A stretch of DNA of 42,411 nucleotides from a virus. Location: positions 1 through 42,411 of IMG/VR virus record IMGVR_UViG_3300009420_000024, one strand, 5' to 3'. The translations under genes were made by a program, and so were the position numbers. Positions 19,288 to 26,790 of the stretch are shown in pieces. The notes beneath the pieces were generated by a model that saw nothing but the letters and a program-made list of their open reading frames with translations, ran no database searches and was not told the origin of the DNA. Within the stretch, counting starts at the first letter, position 1. Each line of letters starts with the position of its first letter.

Positions 19288-19587
19288 CTAGCCACTAACT
19301 CTATCAATAACATTTCTAGTTGGTAAAAATATTTTTAAACCTGACACAAAATCCTCTAGCGGATCTATTAGTAAGTCTGGGTTTCTTAAAGCAAATACCC
19401 ACCACAGGTTTACTGTGCCATATAACTTATGTGCTAATAAATCAGGTCTTTTGTCATACCTAGATTCTATTGTATAGAATTCGTCACCAATTAATTTAGG
19501 TATTTTAGGTAAGGTATTTAAATCAAGGTAAAAATCTGTTACCTCTGCATTTCTGAGAAAACTGTTATTGTTGTGGAAGTTTGCCAT
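19288..19587 (-). CDS. 53: baseplate wedge subunit gp53
   Basis: A 99-residue protein with the gp53 signature: YDKRPDLLAHKLYGTVNLWWVFALRNPD at about residues 44-71 (shown here in parts: RPDLLAHKLYG, LWWVFALRNPD), then a short LysM-like end (FVSGLKIFLPT). T4 gp53 is 196 residues, so this is a compact version that keeps the family core. Gp53 clamps the wedge to gp6 and gp25. It overlaps the stop of the upstream gene by 1 nt (TAATG) and is followed after 2 nt by the hub gene. Confidence 0.93.
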   Translation of the reverse strand: MANFHNNNSFLRNAEVTDFYLDLNTLPKIPKLIGDEFYTIESRYDKRPDLLAHKLYGTVNLWWVFALRNPDLLIDPLEDFVSGLKIFLPTRNVIDRVSG

Positions 19588-20330
19588 TAAATAAATCCGT
19601 CCTTATACGACTTACCACTTGAAAATCCTTGTAAGTCAAATTTCTTTCTAAGTTTCTTATATGTGTACTGTGGTGCCATTTCTATCATTATGTCTGTTTC
19701 AACGGGCATGTATGTTGTTGTTTCGCCGTTAGCGCCTTTGTATTTAACTGGAACATAGTCTACTCCGTCTGGGAATTGGAAGTTATATGAACGTATCACA
19801 ACTGGTACCCTATTAAAACCAAATTCTCCTAAATATTCAAATAACATTACTGGAGGAGGTGTACCATATGTACCTGCTTCTACGGATGTATCTCCAAAGA
19901 AGCCCTTAGTAACACTTCTCAAAAAATGGAATACTGCTAATAGGTATTGTGCTTCTTCTGTTGTATTGGCTGTCCAACTACCTTGTAACGGTAGTGTAGG
20001 GGGTCTACTATTGATGTATGTGTAAAACGGATAATTGGAACCATGCTGTGATGCTTCATTATATTCCGTCGATGCTTGTAGATATAAGTTAGGTGTATAC
20101 GGAAATACTATACCGCCCCTATCTTTGAGAGGTTGAAGTATAGACTTTTGCGGATTCCCTTTGGCATCAACTAAGCCATATGCCCAGTCTTCTCCGCCTT
20201 TCTTAGGTCGAATTCTTGCTCGCCAATCTTTATTCTTAAAATTTGTCCGGTCATCAGTCTCAGATGTAATAACTGTTGTATTAGTTGCGTACCGGCCTCT
20301 ATAATCTATTAAGCCTTCGTCATTTGCCAT
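19587..20330 (-). CDS. baseplate tail-tube initiator, gp48/gp54-like
   Basis: A 247-residue protein that opens the gp53-hub-gp5 operon. The central block GIVFPYTPNLYLQASTEY (about residues 82-99), then SNYPFYTYINSRPPTLPLQG and FFGDTSVEAGTYGTPPPV, is the conserved region of the T4 gp48/gp54 family, which caps the baseplate and starts the tail tube. I cannot say which of the two it represents. A longer reading from a TTG at 20336 exists, but the ATG at 20330 (MANDEGL) has GGAGA 8 nt upstream and is preferred. The late octamer at 20350-20357 would give a 14-nt leader that starts almost at the ribosome binding site. Confidence 0.85.
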   Translation of the reverse strand: MANDEGLIDYRGRYATNTTVITSETDDRTNFKNKDWRARIRPKKGGEDWAYGLVDAKGNPQKSILQPLKDRGGIVFPYTPNLYLQASTEYNEASQHGSNYPFYTYINSRPPTLPLQGSWTANTTEEAQYLLAVFHFLRSVTKGFFGDTSVEAGTYGTPPPVMLFEYLGEFGFNRVPVVIRSYNFQFPDGVDYVPVKYKGANGETTTYMPVETDIMIEMAPQYTYKKLRKKFDLQGFSSGKSYKDGFI

Positions 20331-20349
20331 AATCAATATCTCCTACTTG

Positions 20350-20366
20350 TATTTATCAGATAAATA
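20350..20366. promoter_or_regulatory. palindromic pair of late promoter octamers (TATTTATC-A-GATAAATA)
   Basis: A perfect 17-bp inverted repeat puts one GATAAATA on each strand, separated by a single A. The minus copy (20357-20350) would start a transcript at about 20344, 14 nt before the gp48/54-like ATG and just at AGGAG. The plus copy (20359-20366) would start at about 20372, upstream of gp55. The two boxes are so close that both cannot be occupied at once. Confidence 0.7.
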
Positions 20367-20405
20367 ATAACATACTTTAATTATTATAGTCATTTAACAA
20401 ATAAG

Positions 20406-20433
20406 TTGACAAACGCTTATAAATGTGTATAAT
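20406..20433 (+). promoter_or_regulatory. consensus sigma70 promoter for the gp55-gp47-gp46 operon
   Basis: TTGACA at 20406-20411, 16 nt spacer, TATAAT at 20428-20433: both hexamers are perfect. Predicted +1 is near 20440, about 30 nt before the gp55 ATG. This would let the host polymerase express the late sigma factor early. Confidence 0.85.
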
Positions 20434-20470
20434 ACAATATAAACGAACTATAGTTTTGAGGAGAAATTTT

Positions 20471-21334
20471 ATGGTGCAACCGAAGAGAGTGAACTATCTT
20501 AATAATAAAGATATTCTAAAACAAATTCATAGAAGCAAGTTATCTTACTGTTGTGTAACAGATGACAACTTTGCTAACGTCGACTTAATAGTTGACGATG
20601 TTAAGAAAATTAACAAAACAGCAATTAAACAAGCACAGGCTAACAAAGCCGCCAAGATGCAAACACTTGCATATCAAACTGCAATAGCAGAAGGCAACTT
20701 TACTAAAAAGCCTAAACAAAAAGAATTTGCAGTTGACCCTGCATCACTACTTGTAGACGAGTTAGTGTTTAGGGTTATGACATTTGAGCATATTCCAGAT
20801 GAGCCAGGTCGAAAGAAAACATGTAAAACAGTTGCTGACACAAAAGCAAAGGTAAACTTTCCACCATTCAAACATTACATACTAGATAGTGCTGGTGTTA
20901 ATCCTAGAGAAGTAGTAAGAAGTCATTGGGTAGGTGGACTACACAATGGGCATTTTAGTGTGGACCATGGAACTATTAGTAATGAACTAGGAAAGATGTT
21001 TATGAAATTAGTAGAGCGTTATAGTCAACGTGGTAACTGGCGAGGTTACACTTATGTTGATGAAATGCGTGGTACTGCATTAGTGCAACTATCACAAATT
21101 GGTTTACAATTTAACGAAGCAAAATCAGATAATCCATTTGCTTATTATACGGCTACTGTTAATAACAGTTTTACTAGGGTACTAAACTTGGAAAAACGTA
21201 ATCAAACTATCAGAGACGACATTTTAATTGAACAAGGACATCTACCAAGTTATGGACGACAAATCCAACATGAGAATGAACTCAAAGAAATGAGAGCTCA
21301 AGCTGAAACTGAAGTAGAAACCGCAAAAGAGTAA
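20471..21334 (+). CDS. 55: late-transcription sigma factor gp55
   Basis: A 287-residue protein. The C-terminal ~110 residues match gp55 of marine T4-likes: FMKLVERYSQRGNWRGYTY, then LVQLSQIGLQFNEAKSDNPF, AYYTATVNNSFTRVLNLEKR and NQTIRDDIL. This is a sigma70 region 2-like core that recognises the late -10 box together with gp33 and the sliding clamp in T4. T4 gp55 is 185 residues; here about 100 additional N-terminal residues begin with KDILKQIHRSKLSYCCVTDD, for which I have no assignment. The ATG at 20471 has GAGGAG upstream. An upstream start at 20423 would lie inside the sigma70 promoter and is rejected. It is first in the operon, 8 nt before gp47, and presumably reads the GATAAATA boxes in this window. 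Confidence 0.92.
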   Translation: MVQPKRVNYLNNKDILKQIHRSKLSYCCVTDDNFANVDLIVDDVKKINKTAIKQAQANKAAKMQTLAYQTAIAEGNFTKKPKQKEFAVDPASLLVDELVFRVMTFEHIPDEPGRKKTCKTVADTKAKVNFPPFKHYILDSAGVNPREVVRSHWVGGLHNGHFSVDHGTISNELGKMFMKLVERYSQRGNWRGYTYVDEMRGTALVQLSQIGLQFNEAKSDNPFAYYTATVNNSFTRVLNLEKRNQTIRDDILIEQGHLPSYGRQIQHENELKEMRAQAETEVETAKE

Positions 21335-21342
21335 AACTATAC

Positions 21343-22359
21343 ATGGCAAACCTTTTTGAAAGGGCCGCATGTTTTACTGATATACATTACGGCTTAAAAC
21401 AAAATAGTAGACAACACCTTAAAGACTGTCACGATTATGTTGACTGGTTTATTGCAGAAGCCAAGGCTCGAGATTGTGAGACTTGTGTTTTCTTAGGTGA
21501 CTGGCATCATCATAGAGCAAGTATAAACATTGCAACTATGAATGCAACTATCAGAGATTTAAAGAAACTAAACGATAACTTTGAAACAGTATATTTTATT
21601 ACTGGTAATCACGATTTATATTATAGAGAAAAACGTGACCTTAACAGTATTGAATTTGCTAGAGACTTAGAAAACTTTGTAATGGTAGACGAGCATTTTC
21701 TTAAAGATGGTGTTGCAATTATACCATGGCTAGTAGGTGACGAGCATAAACTGTTAAACAAAGTAGATTGCAAATATATGTTTGGGCACTTTGAACTTCC
21801 ATACTTTAAAATGAATGCAATGGTAGAGATGCCTGACCATGGTGGAATCAAAGCATCAGACATTAGTAATCCCGAGTATGTGTTTAGTGGACATTTCCAT
21901 GCTAGACAATACAAAGGCAATATACATTATATTGGTAATGCATTTCCACATAACTATGCTGACGCTGGCGACAATGAACGTGGTGCTATGTTCCTTACTT
22001 GGGGCGAAGAACCTGTGTACGTTGATTGGCCCGACTGTCCCAAATATATAATGATGGGATTACGAGAATTGCTTACTAAACCTGAAAAGTATTTGGATGA
22101 ACATACACATGCAAGGATTAAACTAGATGTTCCTATAAGTTATGAAGAAGCAAACTTTATTAGAGAAACATTTGCAAAACAATTCAATGTTCGAGAACTG
22201 CAACTTATTCCTGTTAAAGAAGAGGAAGAAGCATTTGAAGGAACAGAGATTACATTTGAAAGTGTAGACCAAATTGTTATTAGTCAACTTGAAACTATCG
22301 AAAGTCAATTAGTAGACAAAGCAAAACTTATAGAACTATATCGGGATATTATTGTTTAA
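21343..22359 (+). CDS. 47: recombination endonuclease subunit gp47 (Mre11/SbcD-like)
   Basis: A 338-residue calcineurin-like phosphoesterase with the full set of metal-binding motifs in order: D13-I-H15, GDWHHH (about residue 48), GNHDLYYRE (about 87), GHFELPYF (about 147) and GHFHARQY (about 184). With gp46 it forms the nuclease that resects DNA ends for recombination-dependent replication and takes part in host DNA degradation. The length equals that of T4 gp47 (339 residues). The stop overlaps the gp46 start by 1 nt (TAATG), as expected for subunits made in fixed ratio. Confidence 0.95.
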   Translation: MANLFERAACFTDIHYGLKQNSRQHLKDCHDYVDWFIAEAKARDCETCVFLGDWHHHRASINIATMNATIRDLKKLNDNFETVYFITGNHDLYYREKRDLNSIEFARDLENFVMVDEHFLKDGVAIIPWLVGDEHKLLNKVDCKYMFGHFELPYFKMNAMVEMPDHGGIKASDISNPEYVFSGHFHARQYKGNIHYIGNAFPHNYADAGDNERGAMFLTWGEEPVYVDWPDCPKYIMMGLRELLTKPEKYLDEHTHARIKLDVPISYEEANFIRETFAKQFNVRELQLIPVKEEEEAFEGTEITFESVDQIVISQLETIESQLVDKAKLIELYRDIIV

Positions 22360-24161
22360 TGTTAAAGATTAAAAACGTAACAGCAAAGAATTTTATGAGT
22401 GTGGGTAACAACCTACAAGCAGTTCAATTTGATACTGACTCGCTAACACTTGTACTAGGGCACAACTTAGACTTGGGTGGAGATGGTAGTAGAAATGGTA
22501 CAGGTAAGACTACTATCATTAATGCATTAAGTTTTGCATTATATGGCGAAGCACTTACAAACATTCGTAAAGATAATTTAATAAACAAAACAAACGGCAA
22601 AGGAATGATTACTACTGTTGACTTTGAAATCAATGGTACAGAATATAGAATTGAACGAGGAAGACGTCCTAACATACTTAGGTTCTTTATTGATGGAACA
22701 GAAGCCGCTGACAATGAACAGCAAGGTGACATGCGTGAAACACAAAAAGACATAGAACGTATAATTGGCTTCCCACATTTAATGTTCAAACATTTAATTG
22801 CACTCAACACTTATACTGAACCTTTCTTAGGTATGAAAGCAAATGACCAACGAGATATGATTGAGCAGTTGTTAGGTATAACAGAAATAAGTTTAAAAGC
22901 AGATGTACTTAAAGACAGATTAAAAGAAACAAGAGACAGAATAAAGGACGAAGAGTCTAGAATAAAAGCAGTAACGAATGCAAACGAACGTGTTGGCAAG
23001 AATATTGTTGACATTGAAAACCGAGGCAAGGCTTGGGTAACGCAACATGGCGACAAAGTAAATAGTTTACAAACTAGCCTAGATGCATTACAAGAAACAA
23101 ACATAACTATGGAACTAGAAAACCATAGACAGATACAAGACATTAATCAAAAGTACACAAAGATACAAGGGCTTGATAGCGAACTTAAAACATTACAGAC
23201 AAGTCTAAAACGAAATGAGAAAAATTTAGAAACATTTGCAAATAATATTGCACTAGCAAAAGAAGGTACTTGTCCTAGTTGTGGGCAAGATACTGCACAC
23301 CTAGAAACACATGAAGAATACACTCAAGAACTTTACGATAAAATTAAAGAAGAAGAAGTTTACAAACTGGAATTAGATACAAAAGTTTTTGATTGTGAAA
23401 CCCAATTGAAAGAGTTAGGTGACTTGCCTGAGACTCCTATTACATTTTACACTAACATGGAAGATGCACTAGGACACATGCATAATGTGGCTACTCTAAA
23501 AGAACAAATCGAAGAAAAGATTAAAGAACAAAATCCATACACAGAACAAGTTGCTAGTCTTAAAGAAAGTGGACTGGAAGAAATTAGTTACGATTCAATG
23601 AACGAGCTAACTTACTTAAAAGAGCACCAAGAATTCTTACACAAACTATTGACCAACAAAGATAGTTTTATTAGAAAGAAAATTATTGACCAAAACTTAC
23701 AATACTTAAATTACAGACTAGGACATTACTTAGATAAACTTGGCTTACCGCATGATGTTAAATTTAGTAGTGACCTTAGTGTAGAAATTACAGAGTACGG
23801 CAGAGACTTAGACTTTGATAATCTAAGTAGAGGTGAACGTAACAGACTTATACTAGGTATGAGTTGGGCGTTTAGAGACATTTACGAAAGTCTCAACCAG
23901 CCTATGAACTTGATGTGTATCGATGAACTAGTAGATAGTGGCATGGATACTACTGGTGTTGAAAATGCATTAGCAGTTCTTAAAAAGATGGGAAGGGAAG
24001 CCAACAAAAATGTATTCCTTATTTCTCATAAAGAAGAACTACAAGGCAGAGTAAACAATGTGTTGTATGTTGTTAAAGAGGGCGGATTCACATCATACTC
24101 AAACGATATTGAAATACTAGATCCGGAGAGTGATGTTTATAGATTCCAAATTAAGACATGA
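22359..24161 (+). CDS. 46: recombination endonuclease subunit gp46 (Rad50/SbcC-like ATPase)
   Basis: A 600-residue SMC-like ATPase. Walker A is GTGKTT at residues 47-52. Two coiled-coil arms flank a zinc hook C305-P-S-C308. The ABC signature LSRGE is at 489-493, and Walker B MCIDE ends at D522-E523, followed by a D-loop-like SGMD. A late histidine-containing SHKEEL matches the H-loop. It partners gp47 and supplies ATP-driven DNA tethering and end processing. T4 gp46 is 560 residues. It starts at the gp47 stop and overlaps the methyltransferase gene (ATGA). Confidence 0.95.
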   Translation: MLKIKNVTAKNFMSVGNNLQAVQFDTDSLTLVLGHNLDLGGDGSRNGTGKTTIINALSFALYGEALTNIRKDNLINKTNGKGMITTVDFEINGTEYRIERGRRPNILRFFIDGTEAADNEQQGDMRETQKDIERIIGFPHLMFKHLIALNTYTEPFLGMKANDQRDMIEQLLGITEISLKADVLKDRLKETRDRIKDEESRIKAVTNANERVGKNIVDIENRGKAWVTQHGDKVNSLQTSLDALQETNITMELENHRQIQDINQKYTKIQGLDSELKTLQTSLKRNEKNLETFANNIALAKEGTCPSCGQDTAHLETHEEYTQELYDKIKEEEVYKLELDTKVFDCETQLKELGDLPETPITFYTNMEDALGHMHNVATLKEQIEEKIKEQNPYTEQVASLKESGLEEISYDSMNELTYLKEHQEFLHKLLTNKDSFIRKKIIDQNLQYLNYRLGHYLDKLGLPHDVKFSSDLSVEITEYGRDLDFDNLSRGERNRLILGMSWAFRDIYESLNQPMNLMCIDELVDSGMDTTGVENALAVLKKMGREANKNVFLISHKEELQGRVNNVLYVVKEGGFTSYSNDIEILDPESDVYRFQIKT

Positions 24162-24787
24162 GCAATAAGAAAGTACCTGTTGAGGTCATCAACGAAGTTG
24201 AAAAATGGCAATCCACTAACTTTACACAAAAAAGTAATAAACCATTAGACCAATTATTAAAAGAATATGAATATTTTGAATTGGCAAACAACGGTGATGT
24301 GTGGAGTAAACAACTTTTAAATAAACACATAGACCCAAATAAGCCAATAACTATATTCGAATTAGGCACAGGCATAGGTTCAGGCACAGTTTGGATGAGT
24401 GAGAATTTATGTCTACATCCTGATAGTGTTATACACTCAGCAGGCATAGACCCACAGCAAGGTATAGATAATTATGCTAAAACTCGATTAGAAAATTATA
24501 ACAATGTTGTTTTCTATAACGAGTATGGAAATGCTGTAATCAAACGATTAGGTATAATGTATGACATGATATACATTGACGGTACACACAGATATATGCC
24601 TACATTAACCGAAGCAAAGATTTCATTAAAACATTTAAAAGAAGATGGTATAATTGTGTTCGATGATTATGATCCCGGCTGGCCCGGTGTAGTACAAGCA
24701 GTAGACGAGTTCGTAAATATGTACAAACTAAAATTAGAGAAAATAAGTAACACACAAGTATTAGTAACGAGATTAACAAATGTGTGA
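24158..24787 (+). CDS. class I SAM-dependent methyltransferase-like protein
   Basis: A 209-residue protein with a Rossmann-like methyltransferase core. Motif I is FELGTGIGSG (residues 67-75 region). An acidic residue follows the second strand in GIDPQQGI, and YIDGTHRYMPTLTEA then IIVFDDYDPGWPGV correspond to the later strands of the Methyltransf_24/cephalosporin hydroxylase-type group, in which D-G-x-H often binds a metal. Target unknown: a small molecule, sugar or protein is as likely as DNA, since no DNA-methylase NPPY/DPPY motif is visible. It overlaps gp46 by 4 nt and the next gene by 8 nt, so it is cotranscribed with replication genes. Confidence 0.85.
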   Translation: MSNKKVPVEVINEVEKWQSTNFTQKSNKPLDQLLKEYEYFELANNGDVWSKQLLNKHIDPNKPITIFELGTGIGSGTVWMSENLCLHPDSVIHSAGIDPQQGIDNYAKTRLENYNNVVFYNEYGNAVIKRLGIMYDMIYIDGTHRYMPTLTEAKISLKHLKEDGIIVFDDYDPGWPGVVQAVDEFVNMYKLKLEKISNTQVLVTRLTNV

Positions 24788-25205
24788 TTGGACCTACAAA
24801 GGTAAATTAGTAGAAAGCATACCAGAACAGTATGAAGGTTTTGTGTATTTAATTACCAACACCACCAATGGCAAAAAGTACATTGGTAAAAAACTAGCAA
24901 AGTTTAAAACTACTAAGCCTCCACTAAAAGGCAGAAAGAACAAAAGGCGTGGTCACAAAGAATCCGACTGGCTAACATATTGGGGTTCATCGGATCACTT
25001 GAATGCTGATGTATTAACCCTAGGCGAAGATGCATTTACTAGAGAAATTTTACACTATTGCGAGAGTAGAGGTGTAATGAGTTATGTAGAAGCAGAGCTA
25101 CAATTCAAACACAAAGTATTACTTTCCGATGACTATTACAACGGAATTATTAACTGTCGCATAGGTGGTTCAGAAATACTTAAGGAAAGTCTCAAGAACA
25201 GATAA
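24780..25205 (+). CDS. GIY-YIG-like endonuclease domain protein
   Basis: A 141-residue protein starting GFVYLITNTTNGKKYIGKK (residues 20-38), a GIY-YIG-type motif (here VYL...KYIG). Other visible segments are a basic stretch (PPLKGRKNKRRG), ESDWLTYWGSSDHLNADV and a Glu in YVEAELQFK that could be the metal-binding residue. The layout matches a group of small T4-like phage proteins annotated as putative endonucleases. It lacks the DNA-binding arm of typical homing endonucleases, so a structure-specific or repair nuclease is as plausible as a mobile one. It is last in the gp55-gp46 operon; the ATG is 8 nt inside the methyltransferase gene. Confidence 0.85.
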   Translation: MCDWTYKGKLVESIPEQYEGFVYLITNTTNGKKYIGKKLAKFKTTKPPLKGRKNKRRGHKESDWLTYWGSSDHLNADVLTLGEDAFTREILHYCESRGVMSYVEAELQFKHKVLLSDDYYNGIINCRIGGSEILKESLKNR

Positions 25206-25561
25206 CTATTTGCTGATACAACAAGTAACGGCACACAATAGACACCCAGTCAAACTAACACAGAAACACATAGGCACAGCACCGCCCCGTCGAGGATAAA
25301 TTCGATGCTCTTGAGGTTTATTAAGTAATAACTTAGTACGCTAGAACTGAGTTGCTGTCGGCAAGATACAAACACGACACAGTATTGAAAGAATGAGTGC
25401 TCTGAGAAAAAGCAACACTCGAATTGAGTATAATGAACTTTACAAGTTATAGTCAGTTTCCGTGAGATTCGAGATGGTAGTGTATGGGGACAAAAAGCTC
25501 ACCGGTTCCTGATAGCACCCACGTTAAAGATGATGATGCATCACTTGATGACATTTGATTG

Positions 25562-25583
25562 ATTCTCCTTGCTTAAGGAGAAT
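25562..25583 (+). repeat. perfect 9-bp hairpin burying an AAGGAG sequence
   Basis: ATTCTCCTT at 25562-25570 pairs with AAGGAGAAT at 25575-25583 across a GCTT loop. The 3' arm contains a strong Shine-Dalgarno sequence followed by TATG and a five-codon frame (ATG at 25585, TGA at 25600-25602). No U-run follows, so this is not a standard terminator. The hairpin would hide the Shine-Dalgarno sequence in RNA. Confidence 0.6.
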
Positions 25584-25635
25584 TATGACTCAACATACTT
25601 GATAACTTCTTTAATATTAAAAATATTAAAGTTAT

Positions 25636-25656
25636 AAAAAAACTATCTTACAATAG
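25636..25656 (-). terminator. weak intrinsic terminator candidate for the oxygenase gene
   Basis: On the minus strand CTATT-GTAA-GATAG (25656-25643) is followed by seven T (25642-25636). The stem has only five pairs, one of them G-T, but the T-run is good and the site lies 66 nt after the oxygenase stop. Two further hairpins without T-runs lie between it and the stop. Confidence 0.45.
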
Positions 25657-25722
25657 AATGAATATCATGAAATGATATGAATGAAAGCAGTAAGGTAAGA
25701 CACGAAGTGTCTATAAAGTGTT

Positions 25723-26169
25723 TTAAAATATTCTAGAGTTTACTAATTGACTATATGTTTTATTCCAATTAATGGTTAAAAACTTCATAGCAAGTTCGCT
25801 AGTATTATTACATCCATGTGGTTTACTGGTATCTAATAAAAAGTATTCATCTGGTTGTATGTTCACAGTCTCTAAGACGTCGTTATTGCTGTGTTTTATC
25901 ACAGCAACGTTATTACCCACATTGATTAGAAGATTGCTTCTACGCCCATAAGCGGTGTCTGTGTGTAGTGCTAATTCTGTACCAGGCTCTACCCATTCTA
26001 TTCCCACGCCATCATCCTTTTTTAGGTCGAATTCTTCACAAAATGCTTGTGGTAATGGCGGTGCTACATACTGTAACTTAGTGAGTTTCTGCTGTAATTG
26101 ACCCTCATCCAGGGTTAATGAACGTGCATTTGCCCTTAATATGTCCACGATTGCTGTATACTTACTCAT
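25723..26169 (-). CDS. 2OG-Fe(II) oxygenase-like protein
   Basis: A 148-residue protein from the ATG at 26169 (MSKYTAI). The double-stranded beta-helix iron motif is visible: H69-T-D71 in LALHTDTAYGRR, a distal His118 in DTSKPHGCNN, and the strands LLINVGNNVAV and EYFLLDT between them. The order and spacing fit the AspH/JmjC-like 2-oxoglutarate oxygenases common in marine phages. The usual Arg that binds 2OG may be replaced by Lys129 (MKFLTINW). The substrate is unknown. Other in-frame starts are an ATG at 26175 and a GTG at 26223. I prefer 26169 because a late-like octamer GTTAAATA ends 5 nt before it, the same spacing as before gp25 and the tape measure gene. It has no Shine-Dalgarno sequence. 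Confidence 0.8.
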   Translation of the reverse strand: MSKYTAIVDILRANARSLTLDEGQLQQKLTKLQYVAPPLPQAFCEEFDLKKDDGVGIEWVEPGTELALHTDTAYGRRSNLLINVGNNVAVIKHSNNDVLETVNIQPDEYFLLDTSKPHGCNNTSELAMKFLTINWNKTYSQLVNSRIF

Positions 26170-26174
26170 GCTCA

Positions 26175-26182
26175 TATTTAAC
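26175..26182 (-). promoter_or_regulatory. late-like octamer GTTAAATA before the oxygenase gene
   Basis: GTTAAATATGAGCATG aligns with GATAAATATCAGTATG before gp25 and the tape measure gene at 13 of 16 positions, with identical spacing to the ATG at 26169. One mismatch falls inside the octamer, so activity is less certain. Confidence 0.4.
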
Positions 26183-26212
26183 AAAAAATGCCAATATTTC
26201 TGGAAAAAAAGG

Positions 26213-26241
26213 TTGACTTCCACCCCAATTAGTCGTATAAT
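26213..26241 (+). promoter_or_regulatory. sigma70-type promoter for the accessory operon
   Basis: TTGACT at 26213-26218, 17 nt spacer, TATAAT at 26236-26241. Eleven of twelve hexamer bases match the consensus with ideal spacing. Predicted +1 is near 26248, giving a leader of about 29 nt with TAGGAGA before the ATG at 26277. Confidence 0.85.
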
Positions 26242-26276
26242 AGTTCTATATTAAGTAAAAAGTTGTAGGAGACATT

Positions 26277-26789
26277 ATGTACAAGATATACCAAATAAGA
26301 CTAGCAGACGAAGTAACTGACTTTGTTAATTCAAATGACCACGGTCATACAGGTGCATCGCACAAATACCCAATATACGAAGCATACATGAGATTAAATC
26401 ATGGTAATGACTTGGAGTTTAACAATGCAGACTTTGGGTTTTATACCCAAGTGTGTGCAGTTATTAAAGATGCTGGACTGCAAAGTGATGGCGAAAGATG
26501 GGCAGTACTTAATTTAGAAGATGTATTTGCAGTTCTAAATGGTAGATACTATGATGAAGACACTGGCGAAGATTTAGTGCATGATGCACACGTTAGTGGT
26601 TACACTATGAAGTCAGGTATGACAAAGAATGGTACTACTTACTCAGTTAGAAACATGCGTTCATTGAGCGTGGGTGACATTGTAGAAGATACTGACAACG
26701 GTACTTTCCATATGGTTGCTGGAATGGGTTTCCAGGATATTACAGTACAGGTTAAGAACTTTGCTGAAACTACACTAGAGACTGCATAA
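26277..26789 (+). CDS. hypothetical protein, first gene of accessory operon
   Basis: I do not recognise a named family for this 170-residue acidic protein. It starts MYKIYQIRLADEV with TAGGAGA upstream. The middle has an Asp/Glu-rich stretch (RYYDEDTGEDLVHDAH, about residues 90-105). The C-terminal third, NMRSLSVGDIVEDTDNGTFH then MVAGMGFQDI, resembles a small beta domain that I associate with uncharacterised marine phage proteins, where SxSVGDIV recurs. There is no membrane segment or Cys pair. A sigma70-type promoter lies just upstream, so early expression is likely. It is followed after 1 nt by the next gene. Confidence 0.8.
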   Translation: MYKIYQIRLADEVTDFVNSNDHGHTGASHKYPIYEAYMRLNHGNDLEFNNADFGFYTQVCAVIKDAGLQSDGERWAVLNLEDVFAVLNGRYYDEDTGEDLVHDAHVSGYTMKSGMTKNGTTYSVRNMRSLSVGDIVEDTDNGTFHMVAGMGFQDITVQVKNFAETTLETA

Positions 26790-26790
26790 C

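Larger units (their letters stand above)
25206..25722. other. 517-nt gene-free region with several hairpins, possible structured RNA
   Basis: There is no credible reading frame on either strand. Inverted repeats are clustered. 25330-25337 pairs with 25346-25353 (8 bp, one G-U). 25562-25570 pairs perfectly with 25575-25583 (9 bp, GCTT loop). 25602-25608 and 25612-25618 pair with 25629-25635 and 25622-25628. 25662-25668 pairs with 25672-25678 (GAA loop). 25698-25703 pairs with 25707-25712 (GAA loop). GTGAG and CTCAC near 25460-25500 may form a long-range stem. No tRNA cloverleaf was found. It lies between convergent genes, so it can hold terminators, but only one hairpin has a U-run. A phage small RNA is possible and unproven. 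Confidence 0.5.

Noticed and set aside
20423-20470. Upstream ATG extending gp55 by 16 residues
   Set aside because: It lies before the expected transcript start, inside the sigma70 promoter. The ATG at 20471 has GAGGAG.
24780-25205. Homing endonuclease mobile element
   Set aside because: The GIY-YIG protein has no visible DNA-binding arm, interrupts no gene and is translationally coupled to the operon, so mobility is not supported.
25206-25400. tRNA-like look of the segment with GATAAATTCGATGC
   Set aside because: No acceptor stem, anticodon arm or proper T-arm could be built around it.
25206-25722. CRISPR-like array in the gene-free region
   Set aside because: No repeated unit at regular spacing; the inverted repeats are all different.
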